64,000 nt of DNA from an uncultured Bacilli bacterium (GCA_934101795.1 CAKORY010000002.1:62001-126000); one strand, 5' to 3'; positions 39,041-47,774 are shown, counted from the first letter of the stretch. The notes: generated by a model not told the origin, from the letters alone. Translations and numbers: made by a program.

Positions 39041-41059
39041 ATGAGCGTATATCATAATAAAGAAGGATTTACTTTAACAGAATTAATTGCAGTTATTGTT
39101 ATTTTATCTCTTCTTATTTCACTGTCTACAGTTACGTTTATAAATGTAAGAAGTAAAATACTAGAAAAAGATTATGATAATCTTGTATCTTATTTGGAAG
39201 CTAAAGCTGCTGAATATGCACAAGAGACAAATATAACTACAATAAGTGTAGAAGATTTAATTAAAGAAGGATATGTAACTCCAGATGATGAAAATAATAT
39301 TTATGATCCTCAAACTAAAAAAAGTATGAATTGTTATATAATAAAGTCTACTTTTGCAGATGGAAAATATACAGCTCAATTAGCACATGATTTAGGAACT
39401 GAAGACGGGAAATGTAAAACTTATACTAAAACTTTAAATTTACAAATTTGTAAAATGGAGGGTAATGTTTGTAAGACTTTTGATAGTTCACAATGGTTTG
39501 ACGATAATATTACATTAGGAGTTTTATATAATAATGAAGCAATTAAAGAAGATGCTAGATATAATTGGATTAGTTCGACCGGTTTATCAGGTTCTGAGGC
39601 AACTTTAACAACTAAAACTACAAGTATAAGCGAAGATACTATTAAGTGTAGCGTTGAATTTGATGATGTTCAAAGTGAAGCAAAAAAAGTAATAAAAATT
39701 GATAAAGAAGCACCGTTTGTGACTGCTGTTGATATTTATAAACAATATGAGTGGGTTCCTCGTAGTAAATCAGTAACTATTAGGATTAGTGATGGTAATG
39801 GTTCTGGTATTGATAGTATTTATTTGACAGATAAAGATATTACTAGTTGTGCAAATGTAAATTTTACAGATAAAATTACTAGTACTGTTTTAAAAAAAGA
39901 TTTGGGAGCTGGTGAGTATTCTGTTTGTGTTAAAGATAAAGTTGGAAATATTTCTAATAATGTTTATAAGTTTAAAGTTGAAATGATAGATGTAGAACCA
40001 GAAGCACCAGTATTTACGGCTTCAGATGGATTGGGTTCTGGTAAATATCATAGTTCTAGTTATACTTTGACTTGGAAAAGTGTTAGTAAAGGTTCTCAAG
40101 ATTTAATCTATTATTATGGTACTAATAAAAATAATTTAAGTAGTACGGGAAGTTATAAATATGTTGATAAATCAGAATTTGATGTAGTGTATTATGTTAA
40201 AGCTTGTAGTAAAACCGGTTTATGTTCTGGTATAAGTAGTTATATTGCTAATGTAGATGAAGTTAATCCAACTATTACTATTAGAAGTTCTTCTTCAAGT
40301 ACTTGTTCTAAGAGTCATTTAATATCTGCATTACTTGTTGATTATGAATCTGGTATTGTTGGTTATGCTGTTACTAACAGTGCTAGTAAACCTTCTTCAT
40401 GGAATATGGTTACTAATACCAATTCTTATAATCTTAGGTATTCTGTTAGTAGAGAAGATACTTATTATATTCATACGATAGATAAAGTTGGAAATACAAG
40501 TTATAAAAGTTATGGATATGTTTGTGTTGATAATGAACCTCCGACATATCATGTTTCGTCATCGTTTGATTGTGATTCTGGTTTAAACTTTGACGTTTAT
40601 TGCAGAGATAAAAATGGTTGTGATTTTACATGGCAATTATCAAATCGTTATAGTAGTTATTATCCAAATTCGAGTCGATATACTTATGCAAGCGCAATTG
40701 ATGGTAAAAATTATTTATCTATTAATATTTGTGATGATGTTGGAAATTGTGATACTTATGGAGAAAGAGTAGGTTATTGTGATTTTTCATATACTCCGGA
40801 TCCAGATCCAGACCAAGGTTCTGGCTCAGGTTCTGGCTCAGGTTCAGGTTCTAAACCTCCTTCTGGACCAACAATATATGAACCAGATAGAGTTTGTTCA
40901 AATAAAAGTTCGTGTCCGTCATCTTATGGTGGAGGAGGCCGTTGTGATCCTGTAGGTTCACATGAAACTACAAGTCCATGTTATGGAAAAAAATACGTTT
41001 GTAATTGTTGTAAATCCCCTACCGTTTATGGTCCGGGTGTTAGTTGCTATAAATATTAA
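39041..41059 (+). CDS. Second pilin-like surface protein, Cys-rich C-terminus
   Basis: A 672-residue paralogue of the 34929 protein. It shares the prepilin signal (KEGFTLTELIAVIVILSLL) and the SVEDLIKEGYVTPDD / SMNCYI domain, one copy of the ASDGLGSGKYH repeat near residue 325, and Ig-like D-K-V-G-N segments. It then differs: a (Gly-Ser)n-rich linker near residues 590-605 after P-D-P-D-P-D, and a C-terminal domain with ten or so Cys that is likely disulfide bonded or metal binding. Start ATG 39041 lies 8 nt after GGAGG; the in-frame ATG at 39026 overlaps that site. It is followed by a small membrane protein 11 nt away. Confidence 0.82.
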   Translation: MSVYHNKEGFTLTELIAVIVILSLLISLSTVTFINVRSKILEKDYDNLVSYLEAKAAEYAQETNITTISVEDLIKEGYVTPDDENNIYDPQTKKSMNCYIIKSTFADGKYTAQLAHDLGTEDGKCKTYTKTLNLQICKMEGNVCKTFDSSQWFDDNITLGVLYNNEAIKEDARYNWISSTGLSGSEATLTTKTTSISEDTIKCSVEFDDVQSEAKKVIKIDKEAPFVTAVDIYKQYEWVPRSKSVTIRISDGNGSGIDSIYLTDKDITSCANVNFTDKITSTVLKKDLGAGEYSVCVKDKVGNISNNVYKFKVEMIDVEPEAPVFTASDGLGSGKYHSSSYTLTWKSVSKGSQDLIYYYGTNKNNLSSTGSYKYVDKSEFDVVYYVKACSKTGLCSGISSYIANVDEVNPTITIRSSSSSTCSKSHLISALLVDYESGIVGYAVTNSASKPSSWNMVTNTNSYNLRYSVSREDTYYIHTIDKVGNTSYKSYGYVCVDNEPPTYHVSSSFDCDSGLNFDVYCRDKNGCDFTWQLSNRYSSYYPNSSRYTYASAIDGKNYLSINICDDVGNCDTYGERVGYCDFSYTPDPDPDQGSGSGSGSGSGSKPPSGPTIYEPDRVCSNKSSCPSSYGGGGRCDPVGSHETTSPCYGKKYVCNCCKSPTVYGPGVSCYKY

Positions 41060-41070
41060 GGAGAAGGATA

Positions 41071-41550
41071 ATGAAGAAAAAAATAATAATTGTTTTAGTA
41101 GCTATTGTTCTTGGTTTTTTACTAGGTATTGGAATACATTTTTTAACAGTTTATTTTAAAGAGAAAAAAGAATTAAGTAATATTAAAGAATTGGTGGATA
41201 ATTATAATCAATTTAATAGAATATATGAAGATGTTACTGAAGCTTTATTTGTTAATCAATTTGATTATGAATGTTTTAAATATGAAGGCGATAAAATAGA
41301 TGATGTTAAAAATAAAGCTAATGAAGTTTTTGAATATGCTTTTAGAAATGAAGGTAATCTCGATGAAGTAGATGGGGATATATACATTTGTAAACCAAAA
41401 AAATGTAAAATTAAAAAAATTGATGATTATAAAGTTAGAAGTGTTAATGCCAATAGAAAAATTTTATCGGTTGATACAGATCAAATAGTTATTGAAAAAG
41501 TTGATAATGTGTGGAAATTTGTAATTTATTATCCTTTATGTGAAAAATAA
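41071..41550 (+). CDS. Small single-helix membrane protein, co-transcribed with the pilin-like gene
   Basis: A 159-residue protein with one N-terminal membrane helix (MKKKIIIVLVAIVLGFLLGIGIHFL in summary: residues 1-25) and a soluble outside domain with four Cys residues. It has no family I recognise. GGAGAAGG before the ATG and the 11-nt gap to the pilin-like gene make it part of that operon, so it may be an assembly partner or accessory subunit; this is context only. A terminator follows. Confidence 0.65.
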   Translation: MKKKIIIVLVAIVLGFLLGIGIHFLTVYFKEKKELSNIKELVDNYNQFNRIYEDVTEALFVNQFDYECFKYEGDKIDDVKNKANEVFEYAFRNEGNLDEVDGDIYICKPKKCKIKKIDDYKVRSVNANRKILSVDTDQIVIEKVDNVWKFVIYYPLCEK

Positions 41551-41560
41551 ATATAAGAAT

Positions 41561-41589
41561 AACTCTTGACAAAATGTTGAGGGTTTTTT
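41561..41589 (+). terminator. Terminator of the second pilin-like operon
   Basis: AACTCTTGAC / GTTGAGGGTT pairs over 10 positions with three G-U pairs, then T6. Confidence 0.7.
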
Positions 41590-41694
41590 GATTATAATTT
41601 AGTATGTTATGTTTCTTGAGAAATTTGTTACCTTTTTTAAATTACATATGCTATAGTTGATTTTAAATTTATCATTTTTTATTTATTTTTTTGA

Positions 41695-41765
41695 TTTCAA
41701 GTCTTTTTTAGCTCCGTTATTAGCATCTCATATAACTAGTAGAGAAAAATACTTCATTTTTAAAA
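41695..41765 (-). mobile_element. Second IS66 transposase scrap
   Basis: Within the gene-free 41551-42029, the minus strand encodes F-L-K-M-K-Y-F-S-L-L-V-I, a stop, then A-N-N-G-A-K-K-D-L-K. This aligns with the C-terminal IS66 segment at about 38500-38570. Only about 24 codons remain, with a stop and several changes, so it is a very old or short relic. Confidence 0.45.
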
Positions 41766-41820
41766 AAGTAATATGATAAGTTAGTATTTATTAATAAAAA
41801 ATGAAGAAAATTAAGTTTTA
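41758..41820. repeat. Intergenic repeat copy B
   Basis: The partner of 38871-38936, similar over about 60 nt. It directly adjoins the second IS66 scrap and precedes the ribosomal promoter. Confidence 0.65.
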
Positions 41821-41866
41821 CTTTATGTACTATAACAACAAAAATAAAAAAAATGCACATTTTTGC

Positions 41867-41896
41867 TTGCTTTTTCATAGAATTTAATGTTATAAT
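41867..41896 (+). promoter_or_regulatory. Promoter of the S10-spc-alpha superoperon
   Basis: TTGCTT at 41867-41872, an 18-nt gap and TATAAT at 41891-41896. No other clear promoter was seen before the terminator near 55889. Confidence 0.68.
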
Positions 41897-41903
41897 TGAA
41901 TAC

Positions 41904-42019
41904 GTATGGCTGCGTGGATGTGCGAGGTTACCGATACACTAGGATAAGTTGGTAGTAAAAATAGTGAAAACGGAGAACTTGTACGGAGTATGTCTATACT
42001 AGATATAGGCGAAAGGAGG
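41904..42019 (+). ncRNA. S10 operon mRNA leader (structured)
   Basis: About 115 nt between promoter and rpsJ, far richer in G and C than the flanking DNA. TACCGA (41929-41934) can pair with TTGGTA (41949-41954), and GTCTATA with TATAGGC (41992-42010) just before AGGAGG at 42014. Sequence such as ACGGAG ... TACTAGATA ... GGCGAAAGGAGG is familiar from Firmicute rpsJ leaders. In such leaders a ribosomal protein of the operon represses its own mRNA; which protein acts here is not shown. Confidence 0.62.
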
Positions 42020-42029
42020 ACATGAAAAA

Positions 42030-42338
42030 ATGTCAAAAGATAAAGTTAGAATTAATTTGAAAGCATATGATCATCAATTACTTGATGTAGCTGCTGGAAA
42101 AATTGTTGAAACTGTTAAAAGAACTGGCGGCGAAATTTCTGGACCTGTTCCACTACCAACAGAAATTGAAAAAGTTACAGTACTTAGAGCAGTTCACAAA
42201 TATAAAGATGCGAGGGAACAATTCGAAAGAAGAACTCATAAGAGATTAATCGATATTAAAAATCCAAGCAAAGAAACTGTTGATGCATTACAACACTTAG
42301 ACATACCTAGTGGTGTTGATGTAAATATTAAATTATAA
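42030..42338 (+). CDS. rpsJ: 30S ribosomal protein S10
   Basis: A 102-residue S10 protein, first gene of the ribosomal superoperon. It binds 16S rRNA in the small-subunit head and, as NusE, takes part in antitermination. LKAYDHQLLD at the N-terminus and the R-R-T-H-K-R-L-I-D-I block are typical. AGGAGG lies 10 nt before the ATG. Confidence 0.98.
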   Translation: MSKDKVRINLKAYDHQLLDVAAGKIVETVKRTGGEISGPVPLPTEIEKVTVLRAVHKYKDAREQFERRTHKRLIDIKNPSKETVDALQHLDIPSGVDVNIKL

Positions 42339-42358
42339 GAAAAGGAAGGAAAGAAATT

Positions 42359-43135
42359 ATGAAAGGAATCTTAGGACGCAAAGTTGGAATGACTCAAGTA
42401 TTTACTAAGGAAGGTAAGTTAATTCCTGTTACAGTTATTGAAACTGAACCTAACGTAGTAATGCAAGTTAAAACTACCAGTAAGAACGGTTATAATGCAA
42501 TTCAACTTGGTGTATTCGAAAAGAAAGAAAAACAAGCAAACAGACCAGAAATGGGAAATGCTAAAAAAGCAAATACTACTCCTAAGCGCTACTTAAAAGA
42601 AATAAGAGATGTAGAATCAACTTATAATATTGGTGATACAATTTCTGCTTCAGTATTTAGCGTTGGAGAAGTTGTTGATGTAACAGGTACAAGTAAAGGA
42701 AAAGGTTTCCAAGGGGTTATTAAACGTCATAACCAATCTCGTGGACCAATGACTCATGGTTCTCATTATCATAGAAGACCGGGTTCACTTGGTACTATGT
42801 TACCAAAGAGAGTTTTGAAAGGCAAAAAGTTAGCTGGACACATGGGTGTTGATACAGTTACTATTCAAAATCTTGAAATCATCGAAGTAAACGATGCAGA
42901 AAACTATATTTTAGTTAGTGGAAATGTTCCAGGTGCAAAAAATTCTTTAGTATTAATTAAGACTGCTGTTAAAAATAGCAGAAAGGAAGATCCAAAAGAA
43001 ATTCTTACTTATGAAGTAGAAACTGTTGTTGATGAAGTTGTTGAAGAAACTCCAGAAGTAACAGAAGAAGCTGCTGAAACTGCAAATGAAGTAGCAGATA
43101 CTAAAGAAGAAACTAAGGAAGAAGAAAGTAAGTAA
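42359..43135 (+). CDS. rplC: 50S ribosomal protein L3 with acidic C-terminal tail
   Basis: L3 binds 23S rRNA near the peptidyl transferase centre; GILGRKVGMTQVF and G-T-S-K-G-K-G-F-Q-G are hallmarks. The normal protein ends near residue 208, but this one has 258 residues, with about 45 extra residues that are mostly Glu, Val, Thr and Ala. The tail stays in frame to the stop and is followed 23 nt later by rplD, so it is not an annotation artefact. Such tails are likely flexible and solvent exposed. Confidence 0.97.
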   Translation: MKGILGRKVGMTQVFTKEGKLIPVTVIETEPNVVMQVKTTSKNGYNAIQLGVFEKKEKQANRPEMGNAKKANTTPKRYLKEIRDVESTYNIGDTISASVFSVGEVVDVTGTSKGKGFQGVIKRHNQSRGPMTHGSHYHRRPGSLGTMLPKRVLKGKKLAGHMGVDTVTIQNLEIIEVNDAENYILVSGNVPGAKNSLVLIKTAVKNSRKEDPKEILTYEVETVVDEVVEETPEVTEEAAETANEVADTKEETKEEESK

Positions 43136-43158
43136 TACTTGCTTAGAAAGGAATTAAA

Positions 43159-43782
43159 ATGACAAAGATAAGTGTTAAGAACCTAAATGGTGAAAAAGTA
43201 AAAGATTTAACATTAAATGATAGTATCTTTAAAATTGAAGTAAATGATGATGCACTTAAGAAAATGATTCGTTTACAATTAGATGCTAGTCGTCAAGGAA
43301 CAAGAAAAACTAAAAATAGAAGTGAAGTTTCTGGTGGTGGAAGAAAACCATGGAAACAAAAAGGAACTGGTAGAGCTCGTCAAGGTAGTATAAGAGCTAC
43401 TCAATGGGTTGGTGGCGGAGTACCATTTGGTGTTGGTAACCGTGACTTTAGTTTCAAAATTAATAAGAAAGAAAGAGTACTTGCATTAAAGAGTGCTTTA
43501 TCTGAAAAAGTATTAGAAAAAGCTTTAGTAGTTGTTGATAACTTCAATATAGAAAGCACTAAAACTAAAGATGCTATAAAAATGTTAGATGCATTAAAAT
43601 TAGAAGATAAAGTATTATTTGTTACAAGTGATGATGCTGCAAACCTTTATTTAGCAACAAGAAATTTACCAAATTGTTTAGTTATATATGCTGAAGAAGT
43701 AAATGTTTATGACTTAGTAAATGCTGATGTAGTTGTTGTTGATGAAGCTGCAGTAAATAAAATTGAGGAGGTGCTTAAATAA
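43159..43782 (+). CDS. rplD: 50S ribosomal protein L4
   Basis: A 207-residue L4 protein whose loop lines the exit tunnel; GGGRKPWKQKGTGRARQGS is the conserved tunnel extension. L4 is the autoregulator of the S10 operon in some bacteria. Its stop overlaps the rplW start (TAATG). Confidence 0.98.
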   Translation: MTKISVKNLNGEKVKDLTLNDSIFKIEVNDDALKKMIRLQLDASRQGTRKTKNRSEVSGGGRKPWKQKGTGRARQGSIRATQWVGGGVPFGVGNRDFSFKINKKERVLALKSALSEKVLEKALVVVDNFNIESTKTKDAIKMLDALKLEDKVLFVTSDDAANLYLATRNLPNCLVIYAEEVNVYDLVNADVVVVDEAAVNKIEEVLK

Positions 43783-44057
43783 TGAGACATTATTCTGATA
43801 TTATTATTGCACCAGTTATAACTGAAAAATCTATGGCTGAAAGACAAAATGGTATTTATACATTTAAAGTAGCTAAAGATGCTGATAAACTAGAAATTAA
43901 AAAAGCTATCGAAGAAGCTTTTAAAGTTAGTGTAGTTAGTGTTAATACATTAAATACAAAATCTAAAAGAAGAAGAGTTGGAAAATATGCTGGAAGAACT
44001 AAGACTTATAAAAAAGCTATTGTTACCTTAGCAGAAGGCTCTTCTATAGAAATATAG
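43782..44057 (+). CDS. rplW: 50S ribosomal protein L23
   Basis: A 91-residue L23 protein at the tunnel exit, docking site for trigger factor and SRP. IIAPVITEKS is the signature. The ATG overlaps the rplD stop and GAGGAGGTG precedes it. Confidence 0.97.
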   Translation: MRHYSDIIIAPVITEKSMAERQNGIYTFKVAKDADKLEIKKAIEEAFKVSVVSVNTLNTKSKRRRVGKYAGRTKTYKKAIVTLAEGSSIEI

Positions 44058-44073
44058 TAGGGAGGAAAAGAAT

Positions 44074-44904
44074 ATGGCTATAAAACATTATAAACCAACG
44101 ACTAATGGTCGTCGTGGAATGAGTACACTAGCAAATGAAGAATTAACAACTTCAACTCCTACTAAGTCACTTTTAGCTAGTAAGAGTAAAACTGGTGGAA
44201 GAAATAATCAAGGTAAAATGACAGTTCGTCACATTGGTGGTGGAGCTAAAAGAAAATACCGTGTTATTGATTATAAAAGAAATAAAGTTGGCGTTACTGG
44301 ACGTGTTGCAAGTATTGAATACGATCCAAATAGAAATGCTAACATTGCTCTAATTAATTATAAAGATGGAGAAAAGAAATATATTATTGCACCAAATGGA
44401 TTAAAAGTAGATATGATTATCGAAAATGGTGAAGGTGCTGATATCAAAGTTGGTAATGCATTACCTCTTAAAAATATTCCGGTTGGTACAATGGTTCATT
44501 GTATTGAACTTCAACCTGGTAAAGGCGCTGAAATGTGTAGAAGTGCTGGAGCTGGAGCTCAAATACTAGGTCGTGAAGGAAAATATGTAATGCTTCGTTT
44601 ACAATCTGGTGAAACAAGACTAGTTCTTGGAACATGTATTGCAAGTATTGGTATTGTTGGTAATGAAGATTACAAACTTGTAAACTTAGGAAAAGCTGGT
44701 AGAAAACGTCATATGGGTATTAGACCTACAAACCGTGGATCTGTTATGAACCCTAATGATCACCCACATGGTGGTGGAGAAGGACGTGCACCTATTGGAC
44801 GTAAGAACCCAATGACTCCATGGGGTAAACCTGCACTTGGAGTTAAGACTCGTAAGAGTAAAAAGAAAAGCGAAAAGCTTATAGTTAGTAGAAAGGCTAA
44901 ATAA
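44074..44904 (+). CDS. rplB: 50S ribosomal protein L2
   Basis: A 276-residue L2 protein, needed for subunit joining and peptidyl transferase assembly. N-P-N-D-H-P-H-G-G-G-E-G-R near the C-terminus holds the conserved His, and the basic tail is normal. Confidence 0.98.
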   Translation: MAIKHYKPTTNGRRGMSTLANEELTTSTPTKSLLASKSKTGGRNNQGKMTVRHIGGGAKRKYRVIDYKRNKVGVTGRVASIEYDPNRNANIALINYKDGEKKYIIAPNGLKVDMIIENGEGADIKVGNALPLKNIPVGTMVHCIELQPGKGAEMCRSAGAGAQILGREGKYVMLRLQSGETRLVLGTCIASIGIVGNEDYKLVNLGKAGRKRHMGIRPTNRGSVMNPNDHPHGGGEGRAPIGRKNPMTPWGKPALGVKTRKSKKKSEKLIVSRKAK

Positions 44905-44915
44905 TAGGAGGAAAA

Positions 44916-45179
44916 ATGGCAAGAAGTTTAAAAAAAGGACCTTATGTTGAAGAATCACTTATGAAAAAGGTTCAAGAAATGAATAAAGGCAATAAAAAAA
45001 CAGTTATTAAGACTTGGTCAAGAAGATCTACTATTTTTCCTGACTTTGTTGGTCATACTATAGCTGTTCATAATGGAAAAGATTTTATTCCAGTTTATAT
45101 AACTGAAGACATGGTTGGACATAAATTAGGAGAATTTTCACAAACTCGTAAATTTACAGGCCATGCAGGTAATAAGTAG
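44916..45179 (+). CDS. rpsS: 30S ribosomal protein S19
   Basis: An 87-residue S19 protein of the small-subunit head; ARSLKKGPYV at the N-terminus and G-H-K-L-G-E-F at the C-terminus are typical. AGGAGG precedes the ATG. Confidence 0.98.
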   Translation: MARSLKKGPYVEESLMKKVQEMNKGNKKTVIKTWSRRSTIFPDFVGHTIAVHNGKDFIPVYITEDMVGHKLGEFSQTRKFTGHAGNK

Positions 45180-45187
45180 GAGGTAAC

Positions 45188-45535
45188 ATGGAAGCATACG
45201 CAATTCATAAAAATGCTTTAATTAAGCCTAGACTTGCTAGAATGACAATGGACTTAATTAGAGGAAAAGATGTTGAAACTGCTAGAGGAATATTAGAAAA
45301 CACTAATACAAAAGCTAGTAGATTAATTCTTAAAGTTTTAAATTCAGCTGTTGCAAATGCTGTTAACAATAACGGTGCAAATGAATCTGAACTAAGAATT
45401 AGTGAATGTTACATTAATCCAGGACCTGTTTATAAAAGAATTAAATTTGCAAGTCGTGGAAATGTAGACCGCCATGATAAGAGAAGTAGTCATATTACTG
45501 TTAAAGTAACTGATGAAGCGAAGGGAGTTAAGTAA
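45188..45535 (+). CDS. rplV: 50S ribosomal protein L22
   Basis: A 115-residue L22 protein, part of the exit tunnel wall. The C-terminal hairpin R-G-N-V-D-R-H-D-K-R-S-S-H lies in the tunnel loop and differs from the usual R-A-R-G-R-A-x-x-I in several positions. Confidence 0.97.
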   Translation: MEAYAIHKNALIKPRLARMTMDLIRGKDVETARGILENTNTKASRLILKVLNSAVANAVNNNGANESELRISECYINPGPVYKRIKFASRGNVDRHDKRSSHITVKVTDEAKGVK

Positions 45536-45537
45536 TA

Positions 45538-46215
45538 ATGGGACAAAAAGTAAATCCTATAGGATACAGACTTGGTGTTAATAAAACTTGGCAAAGTAAA
45601 TGGTATTCTAAAGATAATTATCAAGAATATTTAATAAATGATATTAAAATAAGAGAATATTTAGAAAAAAATCTTAAAGAAGCCGCTATTGCAAGTGTTA
45701 TTGTTGAAAGAAAAAACAATAAGTGTGAAGTTAGTATCTATACTGCTAAACCTGGTGTTATCATCGGACGTGGTGGAGAAGATATTGAAAAATTAAGAAA
45801 GAAATTATCTAAATTAGTTAATGAAGAAGTATTTGTTAATATAATTGAAGAAAAGAATCCAGATTTAAATGCTTCATTAGTTGCTCAAAATATAGCTAAT
45901 CAAATAGCTGCTAGAGCACCATTTAGATCAGCTCAAAAAAGAGCTATTAGAAATGTAATGAAAGCTGGAGCTAAAGGATGTAAAACTGCTGTATCAGGAA
46001 GACTTGGTGGAGCAGAAATGGCTAGAACTGAAGGTTATACTGAAGGTACTGTGCCACTACATACTATCAGAGCTGATGTTGATTATGCTATAGCTGAAGC
46101 TGATACAACTTATGGTAAAATCGGAGTTAAAGTTTGGATTTATAAAAATGAAATACTTCCTGCTAAAAAGACTTTGAAGGGAGCTGATAAAAATGTTAAT
46201 GCCAAAAAGAACTAA
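45538..46215 (+). CDS. rpsC: 30S ribosomal protein S3
   Basis: A 225-residue S3 protein at the mRNA entry channel. The KH domain has P-G-V-I-I-G-R-G-G-E; the C-terminal S3 domain holds G-R-L-G-G-A-E-M-A-R-T-E. It overlaps rplP by 23 nt. Confidence 0.98.
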   Translation: MGQKVNPIGYRLGVNKTWQSKWYSKDNYQEYLINDIKIREYLEKNLKEAAIASVIVERKNNKCEVSIYTAKPGVIIGRGGEDIEKLRKKLSKLVNEEVFVNIIEEKNPDLNASLVAQNIANQIAARAPFRSAQKRAIRNVMKAGAKGCKTAVSGRLGGAEMARTEGYTEGTVPLHTIRADVDYAIAEADTTYGKIGVKVWIYKNEILPAKKTLKGADKNVNAKKN

Positions 46216-46630
46216 ATATCGTAAAAGTCATAGAGTAAGTTATGATGGAAAAGCTAAAGGTAATACAGAATTACATTTTGGTGAATACGGTTTACAAGCT
46301 GTTGAAGGCGGATGGATTTCAGCTCGTCAAATTGAAGCAGCTCGTATTGCTATGACACGTTATATGAAACGTGGTGGAAAAGTATTTATTAACATATTCC
46401 CACATATGCCTAGAACTAAAAAACCTCTAGAAACTAGACAAGGTAAAGGTAAAGGTTCAGTAGATGAATGGGTAGCAGTTGTTAAAAATGGAAAAATTAT
46501 GTTTGAAATTACAGGTGTTGAAGAAGCTATAGCTCGTGAAGCTTTAAGACTTGCTTCTCATAAATTATCTGTTAAATCAAAATTTATAAAAAAAGAAACA
46601 GTAAAGGATGGTGATTCTCTTGGAAATTAA
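46193..46630 (+). CDS. rplP: 50S ribosomal protein L16
   Basis: A 145-residue L16 protein near the A-site finger. The N-terminus MLMPKRTKYRKSHR fits ATG 46193, matching the MLxPKR start of Bacillus L16 and placing GGGAG at a good distance; ATG 46199 would remove two residues. Confidence 0.97.
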   Translation: MLMPKRTKYRKSHRVSYDGKAKGNTELHFGEYGLQAVEGGWISARQIEAARIAMTRYMKRGGKVFINIFPHMPRTKKPLETRQGKGKGSVDEWVAVVKNGKIMFEITGVEEAIAREALRLASHKLSVKSKFIKKETVKDGDSLGN

Positions 46631-46823
46631 GGAACTTAAAAAGTTATCTACAGAAGATTTAACAAAAAAAATCAGAGATACAAAGGAAGAATTATTTACA
46701 AAGAGAATGCAACATGCAAATGGTACACTTGAAAAACCAGTTGAACTTAAAATATTAAGAAGAGATGTTGCAAGAATGAAAACTATTCTTAAAGAAAGAG
46801 AAATTGATGGAGGTAATAAATAA
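46620..46823 (+). CDS. rpmC: 50S ribosomal protein L29
   Basis: A 67-residue two-helix L29 protein at the tunnel exit. The start is the TTG at 46620, behind GGTGA, giving MEIKELKKLS; the upstream ATG at 46608 would add four non-conserved residues and lies in the ribosome site. It overlaps rplP by 11 nt and rpsQ by 1 nt. Confidence 0.95.
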   Translation: MEIKELKKLSTEDLTKKIRDTKEELFTKRMQHANGTLEKPVELKILRRDVARMKTILKEREIDGGNK

Positions 46824-47080
46824 TGACAGAAAAGAAACAAGAATTAATTGGTAAAGTTGTTAGTAGCTCTAATAACAAAACAATAACTGTTAATGTTGAA
46901 ACATCAAAAAGACATCCTTTGTATAAGAAAAATGTTAAATATTCAAAGAAATATGCTGCTCATGATGAAAAGAATGAAGCAAAAGTAGGAGATACAGTAA
47001 AGATTAGAATGACTAGACCATTATCTAAAACTAAAAGATATGAATTAGTAGAAATTTTAACTAAAGCTGTTATCCTTTAG
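46823..47080 (+). CDS. rpsQ: 30S ribosomal protein S17
   Basis: An 85-residue S17 protein, OB fold, early 16S binder. GKVVSSSNNKTITV and the K-R-H-P-L-Y-K-K segment are typical. The ATG overlaps the rpmC stop. Confidence 0.97.
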   Translation: MTEKKQELIGKVVSSSNNKTITVNVETSKRHPLYKKNVKYSKKYAAHDEKNEAKVGDTVKIRMTRPLSKTKRYELVEILTKAVIL

Positions 47081-47091
47081 GAGGTATTATT

Positions 47092-47460
47092 ATGGTAATG
47101 CAAGAAAGTAGACTTAAAGTTGCTGATAACTCTGGAGCTAGAGAACTATTAGTTATTAGAGTTCTTGGTGGTTCTAAAGTTAAATATGGTAATATCGGGG
47201 ATGTTGTTGTTGGAACTGTTAAAAAAGCTATTCCTAACAGTCCAGTAAAAAAAGGTAAAGTTGTTAAAGCCGTAATCGTTAGAAGCGTTGAAGGCGTTAG
47301 AAGAAATGATGGTTCTTATATCAAATTTGATGATAATGCATGTGTACTTATTAAAGATGATAAATCACCAATTGGTACTCGTGTTTTAGGACCTGTAGCT
47401 AGAGAGTTAAGAGAAAAAGATTATATGAAGATTGTTTCTCTTGCTTCAGAAGTATTATAG
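47092..47460 (+). CDS. rplN: 50S ribosomal protein L14
   Basis: A 122-residue L14 protein at the subunit interface, starting spc-type gene order. MVMQESRLKVADNSGA and the C-terminal F-M/K-I-V-S-L-A pattern are standard; AGGAGG lies before the ATG. Confidence 0.98.
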   Translation: MVMQESRLKVADNSGARELLVIRVLGGSKVKYGNIGDVVVGTVKKAIPNSPVKKGKVVKAVIVRSVEGVRRNDGSYIKFDDNACVLIKDDKSPIGTRVLGPVARELREKDYMKIVSLASEVL

Positions 47461-47468
47461 GAGGCAAA

Positions 47469-47774
47469 ATGAAAGTAAAAGTTGGAGATACTGTTAAAGT
47501 AATTGCTGGTGCTGATAAAGGTAAAACTGGTAAAGTTATTAAAACATTAAAACTTGAATCTAAAGTAGTTGTTGAAGGTGTACATATTGTTAAAAAACAT
47601 AGTAAACCTACAAGTATGAATGATAAAGGTGGAATATTTGAAATCGAAGCTCCTATACATGTTTCTAATGTAAAGGTAATTGATGAAAAAGAAGCTAAAG
47701 CTTCTAAAAAAAGCGAAAAAGTAGAAGAAAAAGCTGAAAAGAAAGCTAAGACTTCTAAGAAAGTGAGTAAGTAG
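47469..47774 (+). CDS. rplX: 50S ribosomal protein L24 with lysine-rich tail
   Basis: A 101-residue L24 protein; KOW motif K-V-I-A-G-A-D-K-G-K-T-G at residues 10-21. The last 30 residues or so alternate Lys, Glu, Ala and Ser and are absent from most L24 proteins, but the frame runs cleanly to TAG just before rplE. Confidence 0.97.
   Translation: MKVKVGDTVKVIAGADKGKTGKVIKTLKLESKVVVEGVHIVKKHSKPTSMNDKGGIFEIEAPIHVSNVKVIDEKEAKASKKSEKVEEKAEKKAKTSKKVSK

Noticed and set aside
40810..40860. GGTTCTGGCTCA repeats as a phase-variable tract
   Set aside because: The unit encodes a Gly-Ser linker in a multiple of three, so copy changes would not shift the frame; a length effect is possible but not an on-off switch.
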